From contig CM021314.1 in NCBI GenBank assembly GCA_010645155.1, forward strand, positions 7,374,716-7,438,715: a stretch of 64,000 bases of DNA, in the 5' to 3' direction. This DNA is from Tigriopus japonicus. Taxonomy: Eukaryota; Arthropoda; Copepoda; Harpacticoida; Harpacticidae. Below are positions 12,801 to 25,954 of this stretch, one piece after another; position 1 is the stretch's first letter, and every line of letters begins with the position of its first letter. A model generated the notes under the pieces. That model had not been told where the DNA came from. It did not search any database and saw only the letters and a list, made by a program, of their open reading frames with translations. A program made the position numbers and the translations under genes.

Positions 12801-15800
12801 CCTCAGGTTTTAGGGTTGGGATGTGCCAGCTTCAGCTACTGTGTTACTGAGTAAGGGCGACAAGCACCTAGGTGCTCACTGAATGGATATGGAGTGTACT
12901 GAAGAGTACTGGAAAAGGCGCTGCCGCTGTGTGTCCGCTTAATTTAGGATCGTGGGAACCGTCTCTGGACAGGAAACGCCTTCGGGGTTTCTGGTGTCGT
13001 CAAAATCGCTTGTGCAGCACCTCTAGCACTAACAAATATCCATCCAATGAAGCTGAGACTTCGTTTCAATGAAGCTCACAGACATGTGTTGCACAAGCTA
13101 GTGAACACATCCATCATTCAAATCACGGGGAATCGTGAATGGGTCGGAAATTCCTTAGTGGCTCGTATGAGAAGCTGTTCGGGAGTCATGATCATTTTTA
13201 GGGACTCCTCTGAACTAACTCTTCTTCATGCTTTCAAGCTAGTTCGGAAAACTAGCGTGTTTTGACTGTTGTGGAAGGGTTGGTCATCCAATTAGAGAGA
13301 ATGGGAAGTACGATTAGGAAGGTACTCTGGGAAATCATGAGGAAGAAGAAGACCCGAATATTTGCACCTGAGGTTGTTCACTCCCTTTTGTTGTGCTGTG
13401 TACGGAACGGATGAGCTTCTTCGAGTACTCTAGAATTTGGCTCTAATGGGCGGATACAGCAATAACTTCTTCCTGGGAAGATTTCAAGATCACGCAAGGA
13501 AACAGCTCCAGATCGAACTAGACCAAGTTCCCATCAGCTTTACTCGATGATTGTTTCCGAAAAGTGGAGCTCTCTTTTCGTTTGAGTTTTTTGAAGAGAT
13601 TCAAGTCGACGCCGATGGGATAACAATTGGAAAATATCGCCACAAGTTATCGGACTAAGAGTGCTTCGTGAAAGGTCGAATGTCATTTATCTTGATAGAG
13701 CTGGCAAATTGACACCCGTTGCAGAAAGAAATGGTGGGACAGATAGCAAAAAGAAAAGCAAGCTAAGCCGAAAGGCGACGACATGTGCGTAAAATATGAG
13801 CTTCTTTCGGAGTATCTTTATTTTGCCACTGTCAGGTCGGCTTCGAGGGGAGACAAAAGAACTTTTCGGAGACAAGCTCCAAAGAACTCTCTGAAGAGGT
13901 CAAACTATGACGCTATCAAGGAAATCGTCGAGAGCATTACGAAGCGTAGGCTAGGAATAGTTGAGTACTGTCAATATAATGGGCATCCTCGAGGATAGTT
14001 TCAGTATATTGGCTGAATTTGCTGATACTCCGAATCTTCAGCCATGTCATTGGACTACAATATAGAGAGAGTGTTATTTTTTGTATCATTTATTGCGGCA
14101 TTGGTAATGCCTACTTACTTGCAATGCCATAATTCATTCCTTTTTTGGTATTTTTAGTATTCCCGCTTTGCTCTCCATTCAGTGCTTGTGCTCTCACTCT
14201 AGGTAATCTAGTACGTCTAGTCGTTCATCAACACTCAACCATGCTACAGTAGTGTTTTAGAACCGTCTTCCTTATAAGTTATAACCCTCTATGTTGGTGA
14301 CGAAACATTACTGGGTATCATTTTGAACCCGTGGTCAATGAGACACAGTAGCTTGGCAAAATGATTGTTGTGAGAACCCCTTATATCTATATTTGCCGTC
14401 TTCCACCAAACTTAACCATCACTCCGCGTATTATTCATACATAGTTTCCTTCCATGCGTCCGTTCCACATTTAGTTTAATCAAGATTTCATTTTGGTAAA
14501 CTCTCGCAGTTTTCACATGTCCAATAAGCTCTTGAAGAGCGCTTATTGGATATTGTTCCGATGACTATTCAAGCCGTCAAGTCTCGACGTTTGCTATGGG
14601 TTCACCATCCAGATCCATTGATTTCAATTCTTTTGTCGAGTCAATTCGAACAAAAAGCCCAATTGAAAGTCGCTTTTTGTTCAATTAACTCTCTTCAAAT
14701 ACTGCTGCAGATCAGGGTGGTGTGTGCTTGTTGTGCTCGTAGGAAAGAGATGTGATTGCGTGTGGCCTCCCGTCATTAACCAAAGAAGTAAAAAGAGTCC
14801 AAAGGGCTTAAGGGCTCACGTCTCTTCATCCAAAAGAGATTTAATGGAAAGGTGAGCAATGAGCAAGAAGCATGGCTTCAGGGATCTCTCAAGAGTTCAA
14901 CAAATTCATTCAAGACCTTTGAACATGGTTGGACACAGAGTGAAACAGAAACGCTGGTTTTCTCTCGCTTTTGAAAATGGTCCAGACACTGACCATCATC
15001 ATTATCATCATCGTCATCATCAAGAGCATCCATCGTGATTTCCTACGCATTCCTGATGCTGTCATGCCAGTAATACCAATTTGGTCCATGGCTCCGCCTC
15101 ATTCCTGAATAATAGCCGACGCGACGCTTCGTTTTTTTTATATATATTTTGTCCCCTCTTGGATCAAAAAGAACGCCTTTTCGTGTATTTGGTAGCTAAT
15201 TCACGCGTTCAATCGCGCCAAGTCATCCAAGAAAGCGTTCACCTGTGGAATGTGGCATCACTTCCCCAATTTTCACCCCGCCTCATCTCACGCTCATGAG
15301 GATGCCCAAACATGCGACGCTATAAATTCTCCTTCTCGAGAATGTTTTGAGCGGAGAAGTTCTATGGCGAGGAGCTGATAATCCTTTTGAGGAACAAAAA
15401 GATTCTTATCATGTCGTATTGATGGTCATCTCGCTGGGTAATCAGTCAAAGAAAGACATTCCAACCAACAACCAGTTGGACCATCTCTACTAAGTACCAA
15501 GAACGGGACCGAAACGGGAGAAGGGAACTATTTAAGCCGACTTCAGAAGCTCATACAGGACTATGTGGACATTCCACACAGGATTTATGTGGAAGGCATC
15601 CTCCATACCTCGATCCAAACTCGTCGTTGTTTCTTGATTCCCAAAACTTTTTTCGTGTCTACGTTCCATTTTGTGTAAAGTTGATGCGAAACACGGCAAA
15701 CCTAGCTTGGCCATTGACAAAGAGTGTCTTGTGTTAGTAGTTTCTTCAGTAGGAAAAGGTAAGTGGCCATTCCAGATTCTTGGGGGAAAGGGATTTCGCT

Positions 15801-18800
15801 ACTCGTTTGAAGGAAGCCTCCAATAGGTGAAAGAACACCATGATGATAGCCAAGGGTCTATAAATTCCACTCAGAAACAAAAGAAGCTCTACGTTCAACA
15901 ACATCACCAGAATTGGGAGGGAGCTGAAGTTTCTTTCATCCTCGTCATTCCTCAAAAGTGTATCTCGGCTTAGTGCAATCAGCGTTCCCTTGAATCCTCC
16001 ATTGTCGGCAACTCCCAAGCCAACGACGATTCAACTAGTCGCTTTGTCAAATCAATGCAACGTGAGATCATTATCAAGCAAACCATCTTCTCTCTCAAAC
16101 GCGATACAATGGGTGCATTCACAAAAACCCATCTTGTTTGAAGGGTGGTGGCTCGTTCTATTTCTGATCAAAGATCAAAGTCGACCAAGCAAGCAAGCAA
16201 GCCTACATGAGTCATTTACTACAAATTATTTTCTTCTTCTTCGAGCGAGTGGGATGGAATTCCATTTCTGCGACAATTAAGTGGAAGAGAACCCGGTGTG
16301 GAGGTCAATTGGCGGCTCCTATTTCTAATGCAGGCCTGGATCTCTCCTTCTCACATTTCATCTTCCTTGAAGCGAATCATTCACGTTTGGGCGTTTTTTC
16401 CAGGAATTGGCCAAAATGGAGTCCACATCAAGGTGTTAAATATGAGATGGTTTGAAGGCAACGTGGCATTTGCTTACTCGTATGGTTCATGTGCTTTGAC
16501 CAACAATGATCCATAGTGACCCTAGTAAGAGAATGCCATTCGTTCCGGTATCCATTTGAACCTCACTCGTATCGATAATTGAGTACTTTTGAGGATTCCT
16601 GATTCGCTTCAAATGAATGAAGCCATGATACACTGAAAGTTGGTGGGTTCACATCACTCAGGTCGTCTTTCTAATGATCCTAAGAGCTGGAAGTGACCTC
16701 GGAGTTGAGCCAAAATGCATCACTTGAATCTCTTTTTTCTCTCTCTCAAGCGAATCCAATCAAAAGATCTGGCCACAATCAGAGCTCTTCCATTTGAGCG
16801 ACGAGTAACACCGTACTGAACCACAACATGGCCAACCTTGATTGCGTCCATCGTGTGTACAACTAGACATACCATGTTTTTCAAAGGTGAGGCGTTCTCA
16901 TTCCTCCCTTGTTCAGTGGACTGCAAAGGAATTTCTACTCATGAAAGGAAATTGGGTATTTAAAGCTGCCTTTCAAAGTGGTCTCCTTGGCCCGATCTGA
17001 GATTGCCTCATTCGTCTTCACCTGTTCGTCGAGGGATGCGAAAAGCTCCGAAAAAAAATGAATCAAGCCCCCCAACGCAAGCTCATATTTAAAACAAAAG
17101 CCCAAATGCCAAAGAATGTGCTTTTCATCCGCATTTGAAAACATCTCCACAACGGGCTGAGATTCTTGCTGGTTATCCTAAAGAATTAAGAGACATGTTG
17201 ACCATGATTGTTGTTTTTGTTGTTGTTTTTGGAGATGCTCCGGCTCTCCAACGTGATTGGCAGATGAAAAGAGGTAGAAAAATCCAAAGATTTGAACTCA
17301 AACAAGAAGCTCGCTTGGCTTGTCAACGGCTTTGGATGGCAATGAATGGGAATTGGATCTGAATAGTGGACAGAATTCTTTGTGACTCATATCGCCCCGG
17401 TCTCCTCCTCGACTTGCGTAGTCAGAGAAGTGCCTTTTTGTATGAACAGTACAGTACGGTATAATACTAACTGGATGTGGTGCGTTGTTCTTGAGTTGGC
17501 TGACTTGTTGGTCTGGAAGCAAAAAGAAGAGGGGAAGAGCTTCATTCATTCATTTTCCACCAGTGAATGAATGTCAGAGGCCAAAAGGAGATTGGTGGGA
17601 AACCGAAGACAAAGACAAATAGGCATGACAGTGGTAACATTTGCCAGTTTCGAGCTCTGATCAAATCCACACACGCATAGAAACGAATCGATGTACTGTG
17701 TGCCTTTGAAACTTGTTCCTTGGATGGACGCTCTCAATGGTGGAAAATTAGTCGTTGTTCTGCTCATGTTATTTGTCTCATCTATCTCTGCTCAAGGCTT
17801 GGTTGACTAAGGAATTTGAGGGTCCTAATGGCACATGACCTCTGGACACAAAACAAGAACAAGCAAATTGGGCTCCATAATTACTTTGAGCTAATGTATT
17901 AGAACACCCTCTGCGTACTCTGAGAAAAAGCTCAGGGAAAAACCAAGGGCCGGGCTCATTCACGAAATTACTTTTTGAAGTCACCATTGACTACACACTC
18001 TTGTCGAGGCCACCCAAAGCATTTTTCAATAAACCTTCCTGTTTTGTAAGCGTGAAATATGAGCGAGCTTTTAGCCACTCCTGTGAGAATTGTGCACAAA
18101 TATGTTTTAGTAGCACTTAACACACAGCTTGGGTAGAGAGGCTCAAGGTAATCTGAACGTGTGTAATTGAAGCAAATTGAGCCACTTTCTGTGTCAGACT
18201 CTGTGGGAATGGCATTTGAAATTGACCAGGCTCGGTCCGAGAGAAAGATTTCGTTTCCATTTATCTCACAATGTCTTTGTCTCTTTTTTCCAGGTCTCGA
18301 TGATTCCGTGTATTCTTACGCTCACTTCTTCATCAACAATAACGTGACTGGTCAAGGACTACTTAATCTCACGGTAGACGATCTGTACAAGCTACATGTG
18401 GAGAAATTAGGCCATCAAGAAATCATCTTGGAAGCCCTTGAATTGCTCAAAAACTTGGTAAGGTTTCGTGATGTATTTATGAATGGTTCCCATTAGTTTT
18501 CGGAACAATTTAAGTTACCTCTCTAAAACCACCTTACGAGCTTGAGAATAAAAAAAGTGTTCATGCATCCCAATGTCCAATTCTCATCGCCTTCAGGATG
18601 TGGCTACTAGCTACTAGTTCACTCTCATTAACACCTAGGCTCAAGGTTGACAAGAAAATCTTTTGAATGGCGTGTCGTAAAGTTTAATGGCACACTGAAT
18701 GGCTTTGATTCAGGACAGAACTAACTTGAGTTCGTCGAAGTGGGTTTTGAGAACATGAAGAATCGTGTTATCCAGCCTTTCCGCATTTTAAAAACTGGGA

Positions 18801-21800
18801 ATGGTCGTTTTCTCAAGCGACGAATCTTCGCTTTAGATAGAGAAAGTCCTGAGGGTTCCTAATACATTGTGTCAATTCGACCTCATCTTGCTGCCTTTTT
18901 CGGAGAAACTTCTCGCACTGATTTCCGAGTTCAGCTTTTGGTGATGGCGAGATGAAAATTGGAACGATATTTGACCTTTTTGTGTCCACGAGAATTGGAA
19001 AAGTCATCTGAAGATGAAGGATCGTGTCCATATTCTGACAAAACCAATTGTGGCGATATTGTAAAATAAAGACTCAATCACGGTATCCTTTCACATTTAG
19101 ACTAGGTTCGTGCAGAGACAAAAAAAGGTTTATAGGAAAGGAGCTCAAATTTCTTTTGAGTGGCTCGAGAAAAGTTCAGGAATGGATTTGGCTTTTCCAT
19201 CCAAGATAGTGCTCTTAGACTAATCTGGAACGACAAGAAAAGTCTTTCCTTTCGTAGGATATGACCCAATATTGTTTTGTTCATTGCTGCAGAGCCAGCT
19301 AAGGATTAGAGATGTTTTACGAGCATATAACCAAGACAAGGATAAAACAATCTTAGAATGGGCAGAGAGTAAATTAGACGTCCATTCCAAGTTAAATTTG
19401 AAACCAATTATTGATCTTTTCGATTTGAGAAATATTCGATGTACAAAGTAGAAATTTGATGCTTCAATTATTGGATATGTCAAAATTTAACCCAGGGAAC
19501 CCAGAGGCTATTCATATCAATTAAGGAAGGAAGATAAATTGGGAAGTTTTGCTTAATAAAAGCTTAAATGCTTAATAAAAGATAAAAATCACTCTTCCTT
19601 TCCACTTTTGTTAGGGTTGGAGTTCCCATTATCATTTAAATGCGAACAAACTGGAAAAAATGAAAGTTCTGTGAAAGATTGTAATAGAGAATATATAAAT
19701 TGCATTTTAGGATCGCAGTACATCTCTAAAATAACTAGAATCCATGTGTAGCCTTTCTGTCGATTCGTTTTCCGTATTCCCATGCCCAATAATTGATTTT
19801 AAAGTTACCCAAAGTTTTTTATGGATTGAAAGTGATAGAAAAATTTGTGCTGAAGTACCTTACATATATATCCGTTCTTTTTGACCTTAAAGATCAAAAA
19901 ATATGTCCTACTACCTTTTGGTCTTGTCAAGACATTGATGGTGTTGGAATGTTTAAGCACGCGTTTTTACTTTGCAAATAGCTTTAGAATACTTTCATCT
20001 TATACGAAAATTTCTATCCTCTGATACTGAATACCCCTCGTAAGGGCATGCTATTAGGTAAAGTCTCGAGTTCCCTTATGAAAAGATAGCATGACTGAGA
20101 ATGAGTAATCGGAGGATATCAAATGTTGCCTGGATCACTCAAATTGATAGCTTTCGCTCCAAGTATAGCAGTAATCCCCAATCCCAATCCTCAATGTTAT
20201 CGACCAATGAGAGCATTCATTCCCTACCAATCCATGCTAAATAAGCATGAATGGGATATCAATCCTCTTACTCTGTTTCTCCGACCTCGACAGTTCGAAT
20301 TATTTGACGTGTTTCTTCTTCGTCTTCGCCTTTCAGCATTACAACCTGGACACGGAGAATCTGCAATATGTCTGTCTACGACTCAGTTGCAAAGCACGAT
20401 CATTATGGAACGAAATCCGAGTGGCTGGATTCCCCACAGATCAGGTACAAGAATTTTGAATGTCACCTCTCTGTTGGAGTTGAGTTTGTACCTAGAACAA
20501 TTTGCCATTCTGTCGAGTAAGCAAATTATCCATTACCACATCACTTGTTGTCAGAGGGAATTAGAATCGAGCTTGGAAACTCAGTCAGCAACCAATCTTG
20601 GCACGGTTTTTCACACGATGAATTGGAGCTGGAAAATGACCACAAATTGTGCACAATGTTGTTGGAGCGTATTGTCTCCATTTCCTCTCTCTCGTTCTCT
20701 CTTTCGGTTTTGACGTCAAAAAATTGTGTTTGTTGCAATTTGGTGGTATTCTCCCAAAACTCGGTGAAGCGTAAATTGGAGGGAGAAGGTAAACCCTTTT
20801 TCCGACCATGTTCAATGAATGGCCTCCAGCCAAATTTGAGTGTGTATGTTCGTACACTACGAGTGGGTACTTGATACCAAACTTTGAAAACTTCATTACC
20901 CTGCCTCCAAATCCCCCTTTTTCCCTCAACCGACGTCTTGGAGCTTTTTCCAATCTCCCATTTTTGTTCCAGGAGAAGCAAACGGTTCCAACCGAAATGA
21001 TGGCAGCTTGTGCCGATGTCTTGGATTCACTCCAGGTTCTGATTTCTTGGCTGGATCGCCATCCTTTCCGACAGAATCAACATTACACCATGTTCAAATG
21101 GGACTTGCTCAAGATCAGTATTGACTTGGCAACCAGCACCAACAGGGACCAATTCTCGGAAAGGCCGATTCAAGTCATTAGGTAAATTGATCCCTCCCAA
21201 TCCAATCCACTAATGGTGGTGTCTCTTTTTGAACTCGATTGGATTTGAAGACTTTGACCGTGAGCGTTTGATTTGATATATTCTAGCAATTCCTGCAAAA
21301 GCTTGGCCGATGTGTCAGATCGTCTCATTCAGGACTGCAAAGATCCACTGTTTCTTCAACCCGCTTATTTGGATGTGATGACCACCAAACGAAAAGCCGA
21401 TGAAACCGACTTTGGTGTCATTTTGGGCAAACATTTCTCGGGTGCCCATTTGATTCGCGACATCCGTTTCGGCTCATTAGCCTATCAATCCGGACGAATC
21501 GGCATCGGTGACGAGATCGTTCAGATCAACTATCAGACCGTGGTTGGCTGGCAATTGAAGAAAGTGAGGAAGATCATGGAGGAAAACCCGTCCACATTAA
21601 TCCTTACCCTCAAAAAGATCCCAACCGAGTCCCCGGTGATCGGACAGATCTATATCAAGCCTTTCCGGATTCCTGCCCGACAAAAGAATACGAAGAATAT
21701 CTTTAACAACCTTCCCAGTCCAAGAGCTGAATTGCTCACCATTTCGTCCTTGAATTTGTAAGTATGCATGTCTGAAGTCGTCATTCCCTGAGTTTCCCTC

Positions 21801-24800
21801 TGTAGTAGTTAAAGTGGCTTGCTCACAATACAACACTAGTTAGCTCTGAATGTAAATGTGCAGGGGGGGCCTCAATCAGTTTGAATAATTTATTGACCAG
21901 TCCGAGGTCAATTTTGGTTCTACATGTTGAAAGACATTATTTTTCTTTTTAAAGCCCGGCCATTCCCAGGAATATCATCAATACCGATCCGGGATTAAGC
22001 TCCGATGAGGATCGAGGAGCATCTCCTTTGAACGTCATCGACACTTCAGATCTGGAACCGGATGATCCTCAATCGATAGTGGATGCTTCAGAAGGCGATA
22101 AATCTCCGACTCAATCAATCAGATCCGTGATCTCTCGACTTTCGAGACCGAGAAGTGCTCCACAAAGGAGAAATACCATCTCAGGACCCTCTCCGTCTCA
22201 AGAGATCCCTTACATCAATCTTAGAGAGGTAATACGATGGGATAAAAAAAATCTTGCATTCTTCAGCTGGATTCTAAATTCAGAGAATCTGTATAGAAAT
22301 TCCCGTAATGAAACCGGGGAAACTCAGTTTTAAAAGAAGAGACGCATTTTCAGATCTGGGAACACGTCAACAATCGCAATAACAACCCTTCAAATGGGTC
22401 GAGTGCTCACTCGACAATGCAGTCCAAGGACTCTGGCCTTTCTACGATGTCTTCGCATTTAAAAGACGACTCGAGTTTGGACATGGAACTCCGACTCAAA
22501 CAAGGAGGCGATCAGTCGAGTGGAAGACCCGTGACAGTGGCAGAATTCAATCTTCAAACCCAACAACGCAATCGAGCTTCGTACATGAATGTTCCGGGAA
22601 AAGGGAGCAAGTCCTTTGAATTACCTCCGACCAACACTTCACTCGATTCGGGCTTTAGTCAATTCTCGTCGGATGAGCAGAATCATCGAATGGCCAACCG
22701 AAGTAAGTAGCATCATAACTGCAGCAGGGTTTTATTATTTCAGATCTTTTTGGAGGAGGAAATAAAACTTGGGTTTGAAATTTATCGAACCTTTGTCGCG
22801 TATAGCGCAGATTTACCTAGCTTGACAAGGTATTTCATACGAAATTTTGCAAGCAATAAAAGAATATGCCTCAAATTTTGTAAGCTAAGAAAAACTAAAG
22901 AGCCATTAGCCCCCTAATAAAAATACCACTGTTGTTGAAACATAAATTATTTTGCTCTGTTGAGTTCCAGAAATACTTCTTTAAACTTTTCTCTGTCCGC
23001 TTATCATTACTTTTTCGATTGTTCTAGCGCTTTAACATGTGGGTACTGATTTTCTTTGCATTTTAGATCCATTGCCCATTCCGAGAGTAGCTGGAACGCC
23101 CCAAATTCGAAAAGCCACTCCTCAAAAGGAGCCCTCTCTCAAGAAGAGACCCATTCCCCAACCTCGCAAACTGCCTCAGAGCCCAGCACAATCATCTCCC
23201 ACCCGATCCAGTCCGTCCCGAAAGAGTTCCACGGGGATGGATTCCAGTTATGGCACGGACACGTCCACTCCGGCCACGCCCAATTCCCTGTCCAAGTCGC
23301 TCAGGAATTTCATACCGGAATCCGTTAAGGGATCCCCGGTGGTTCCCGTTCCAACGGCCAATTTCAAGAGCTTCAAACGAGTCACGCCTTCGCCCACGCC
23401 TTCCTTAGTTGATGGGAATGGCCGAGCTCCGCCGCATCGAGCCACCCCTCCCCCCACGCCTTCTAGAGGGGTGTCACTACAGAGCCAAGCCAACCCAAAT
23501 CTTCCCGAATATGTCAATACTACTCCTCCTGTGATACCTGCCAGAGCCAAGCCCAGTAATCCCTCAACCGAACCCACGCCTCCTAAGAAACATAATTCAT
23601 CATCCAGATTAATGGATAACATTCCGCTTCCGTCAACTGCCCCGCCTCCTCGACCTCAAAAACCGGGATCTCAACCGGAACCCAAAGCCTCGGAGGCTGT
23701 TTTAAGACCCAAGGGATCTTCATCTCATCCCAATCCTAGTCCGTCCATGGCTGGGCACAGACATGGTATCTATTGCGCTCCTGAGGCAAAACCATCACCT
23801 TCGAAAAAGGCCAGTGTCTCCAATTCCGTCCAAGAAGGCCCTCAGGCTTCGGATCATTATCGTGAAGGGTCGTCGGAGAAGAATTGGATCGATTCCTTGA
23901 GGCGAAATCAGGAAGAGACTTTGTCAACCAACCCCATTGAATCGCCGCCTAAACTTCCTCAGAGAACGGGTGAGCTCAAGAGCGCTCATACCTACCAACC
24001 TTTGCCCCAATATATGATGTCCTCGAGTAAAGAGGATGCTCATGCCCTCCGTTATGCCTTTGATATGGATCTCGGTCAGGATCAAAGACCCCCTTTACCC
24101 CTTCCATCAGGGGCCATACCCAATATTCGGGGACTAGTCAGGGACCGCCGGTTTGACTCGGATGATGAGGTAAGTTGAGGCAAGGATGAGGATAGACATC
24201 CATATAGGATTGAATTGGGGGACTTATGGGATGCTTTGAACGAACATTTTATGAATAGAGAAAGAGGTGAAGAAATTGGGTTGAATACGTACATGTGCAA
24301 CTGAGATTCAAAGTGGGTTCGAAGGTGGGATTTAAATCTCAAGAACGAATTGCCTATGTAAGTTTGTTATAACAAAGAAAGACGAAGAATATTTTTCATA
24401 AAATTAGAAAAAATACTAAATCTGGATGGAGGTACTTTTGTAAAGTGCGACAATTGCCAATATTCAATTCAGTCTTATTGTAATGTCAAATCCAAATATC
24501 TAAGACTGTAATGACGAGTGAAAAACCTGTGCATTTTTCTGTTTTTGACCTTGTATCGTCATTAGCAAATGTTTTAAGTAAAATGTTGATTTGTTATGTT
24601 CAAGATTAAATATTTCGTTTGCTTAAAATCTTTGTTAAGATTATAATTCTTTATATGCTATAGCTCATGTTTTCATGGCAGTCTGAATCTACAACGTTCC
24701 GATTTGCTTCAACCTTTCTAAATCTTCAAAAATAACCGTGATGACTTAACGGACTCAAAGTTTTTCTCTAATCAAAGAAATGTCTTAATCAATCAGGTCT

Positions 24801-25035
24801 CTTCTTTCAGCATGAGTACACTCGACTTTCTGAAATGAGTTCCTCGTCTTCGTCCATGGCGCCCTCTATGAGTCCAGGTAGTCACCAACCTCCCAACCCT
24901 GCCAATGGACGTCCAGGGCCATCGCCAATGATCCCCAACAAACCAAGCACTGCTGCACCAATCCAGGATTTACCTCCACTCTTCAGTCCGTCGTCCTACA
25001 CAATCCAAGATATCAAGCGAAACAAGAAATCATAA
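9861..25035 (+). CDS. cnk: Connector enhancer of KSR (CNK) scaffold, PH-less, 986 aa
   Basis: CNK is a scaffold in Ras/Raf/MAPK signalling. Nine coding exons: 9861-9918, 18294-18457, 20337-20444, 20973-21181, 21287-21757, 21955-22228, 22354-22702, 23067-24169, 24811-25035; total 2,961 nt with all phases matching. Residues 1-74 form a SAM domain (starts VTEWRAEQVADWL). Residues 75-180 are the CRIC region (YNLDTENLQYVCLRLS). A PDZ domain follows at about 209-292 (DFGVILGKHFSG, RIGIGDEIVQIN). From about 300 the protein is Ser/Pro-rich, with SH3-ligand-like stretches such as RPIPQPRKLP and APPPRPQKP in exon 8. The C-terminal PH domain of fly CNK and human CNK1/CNK2 is absent; the stop is followed 112 bp later by a poly(A) signal, so the end looks genuine. 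Untranslated first exons were not sought. Very confident on family. Confidence 0.93.
9919..18293 (+). other. CNK intron 1 (8.4 kb)
   Basis: It begins with GTAGGG after the first SAM codons and ends TTTTTTCCAG before the second SAM exon. I see no supported exon inside on either strand. It contains an ATC microsatellite near 15.0 kb and a 14-bp palindrome (AGCACCTAGGTGCT) near 12.86 kb. As the longest intron in the window it is a candidate location for enhancers, but nothing in the sequence proves that. Confidence 0.6.
14994..15021. repeat. (ATC)n microsatellite
   Basis: A short run of CATCAT units with two interruptions, inside CNK intron 1. Confidence 0.7.
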
Positions 25036-25146
25036 TCGCTCAATGTGCTGCACTCTGTGTTCTCAATTCTGCCAAAGTTGCATTTCACCAATTTTTTAAA
25101 ACATCATGAACCCCGTCATCTAAAAGCTATAATTAAACAAGTTGTC

Positions 25147-25152
25147 AATAAA
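25147..25152 (+). terminator. Poly(A) signal of the CNK gene
   Basis: AATAAA, 112 bp after the CNK stop codon and before the start of the next gene. It supports the 3' end of CNK at this position. Confidence 0.6.
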
Positions 25153-25289
25153 TTTAATCATCCAATTAAGCTCAAGAAGTAACCCTATTATTTTCAATAC
25201 AAGAGTCCATTTTTTGACCTTCTTACATCGGTCCAAGAACAACACAGATTAGCGTTATCACTTCAATGTGCATGCAGTGACCTTTCACC

Positions 25290-25729
25290 ATGGCTAAACG
25301 CAACAACAAAGTGGGCAGGGCTTCATCATTGCCAAAACATTACTTTAAATCCCTGCCACTCGTTCAAGGAGTGATTCTATTTGTGCTCACGTGGATTTTG
25401 CTGCCTCTGACAGCTTTTGCTCCATTCGCTTTGGAACCGTTTCTCCCTGAGCAAATTCTCGGACGACTTGTTTACTATCGGGTATTTGTTACATAGGTGT
25501 TGGATGAATTGAATTCAATATCCTTTTTGCTCTTCAGACATGGTTCGGATTGCTGTTTAAAGTTATCTGTGGTGTACATTCGCTCGAGGTTCTGTACACG
25601 ATTAACTTATGCCATGGAATGGGTTTGACCACATGGACCACCTTAAAATGGGCTGTAAATGTGGCACTCAATGGAGTGTTTGCTTTGAGAATGCTGAAGT
25701 TTCCTGACCAACCATCGAAAAACAACTGA
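25290..25729 (+). CDS. TMEM254-like small membrane protein, 127 aa
   Basis: Two coding exons, 25290-25481 (64 codons) and 25538-25729 (63 codons plus stop), separated by a 56-bp GT-AG intron in phase 0. The protein has about three hydrophobic helices, near residues 23-45, 66-85 and 100-118, and a Lys/Arg-rich N terminus. The motif WFGLLFKVICGVHSLEVLY with the following NLCHGMGLTTWTTLKW resembles the DUF4499 region of vertebrate TMEM254 (W..H..ESLYA...C...G), and the length is close to human TMEM254. Its function is unknown. It lies 254 bp after the CNK stop and is convergent with the GMC gene, whose stop is 225 bp away. Gene model good, family assignment moderate. Confidence 0.7.
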
Positions 25730-25954
25730 CGTAGGTTTTTTTCACAAACCGGATTTGTCAAGCTTATGACTATATAATTTTTTATAAATCGTGGTGTTAT
25801 TTCAACTGGTTTTCCTCATTTATTTAAAGAGATCACATCAGCTTTGAACATGTGAACCTCGGTAGATTATTCAAACACGTTTCTTTCCGCTTATATTTAG
25901 CCAATCAGAAACATCCAAACATGCCGTTCCGTTAAAAAGATACCAAATCGTCTT

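Noticed and set aside
14994..15021. Possible CRISPR-like or regulatory repeat
   Set aside because: It is only a short ATC microsatellite in an intron; no spacer structure.
20123..20713. 196-codon plus-strand frame
   Set aside because: It overlaps CNK exon 3 in a different phase; the conserved CRIC segment is in the other frame and has proper splice sites.
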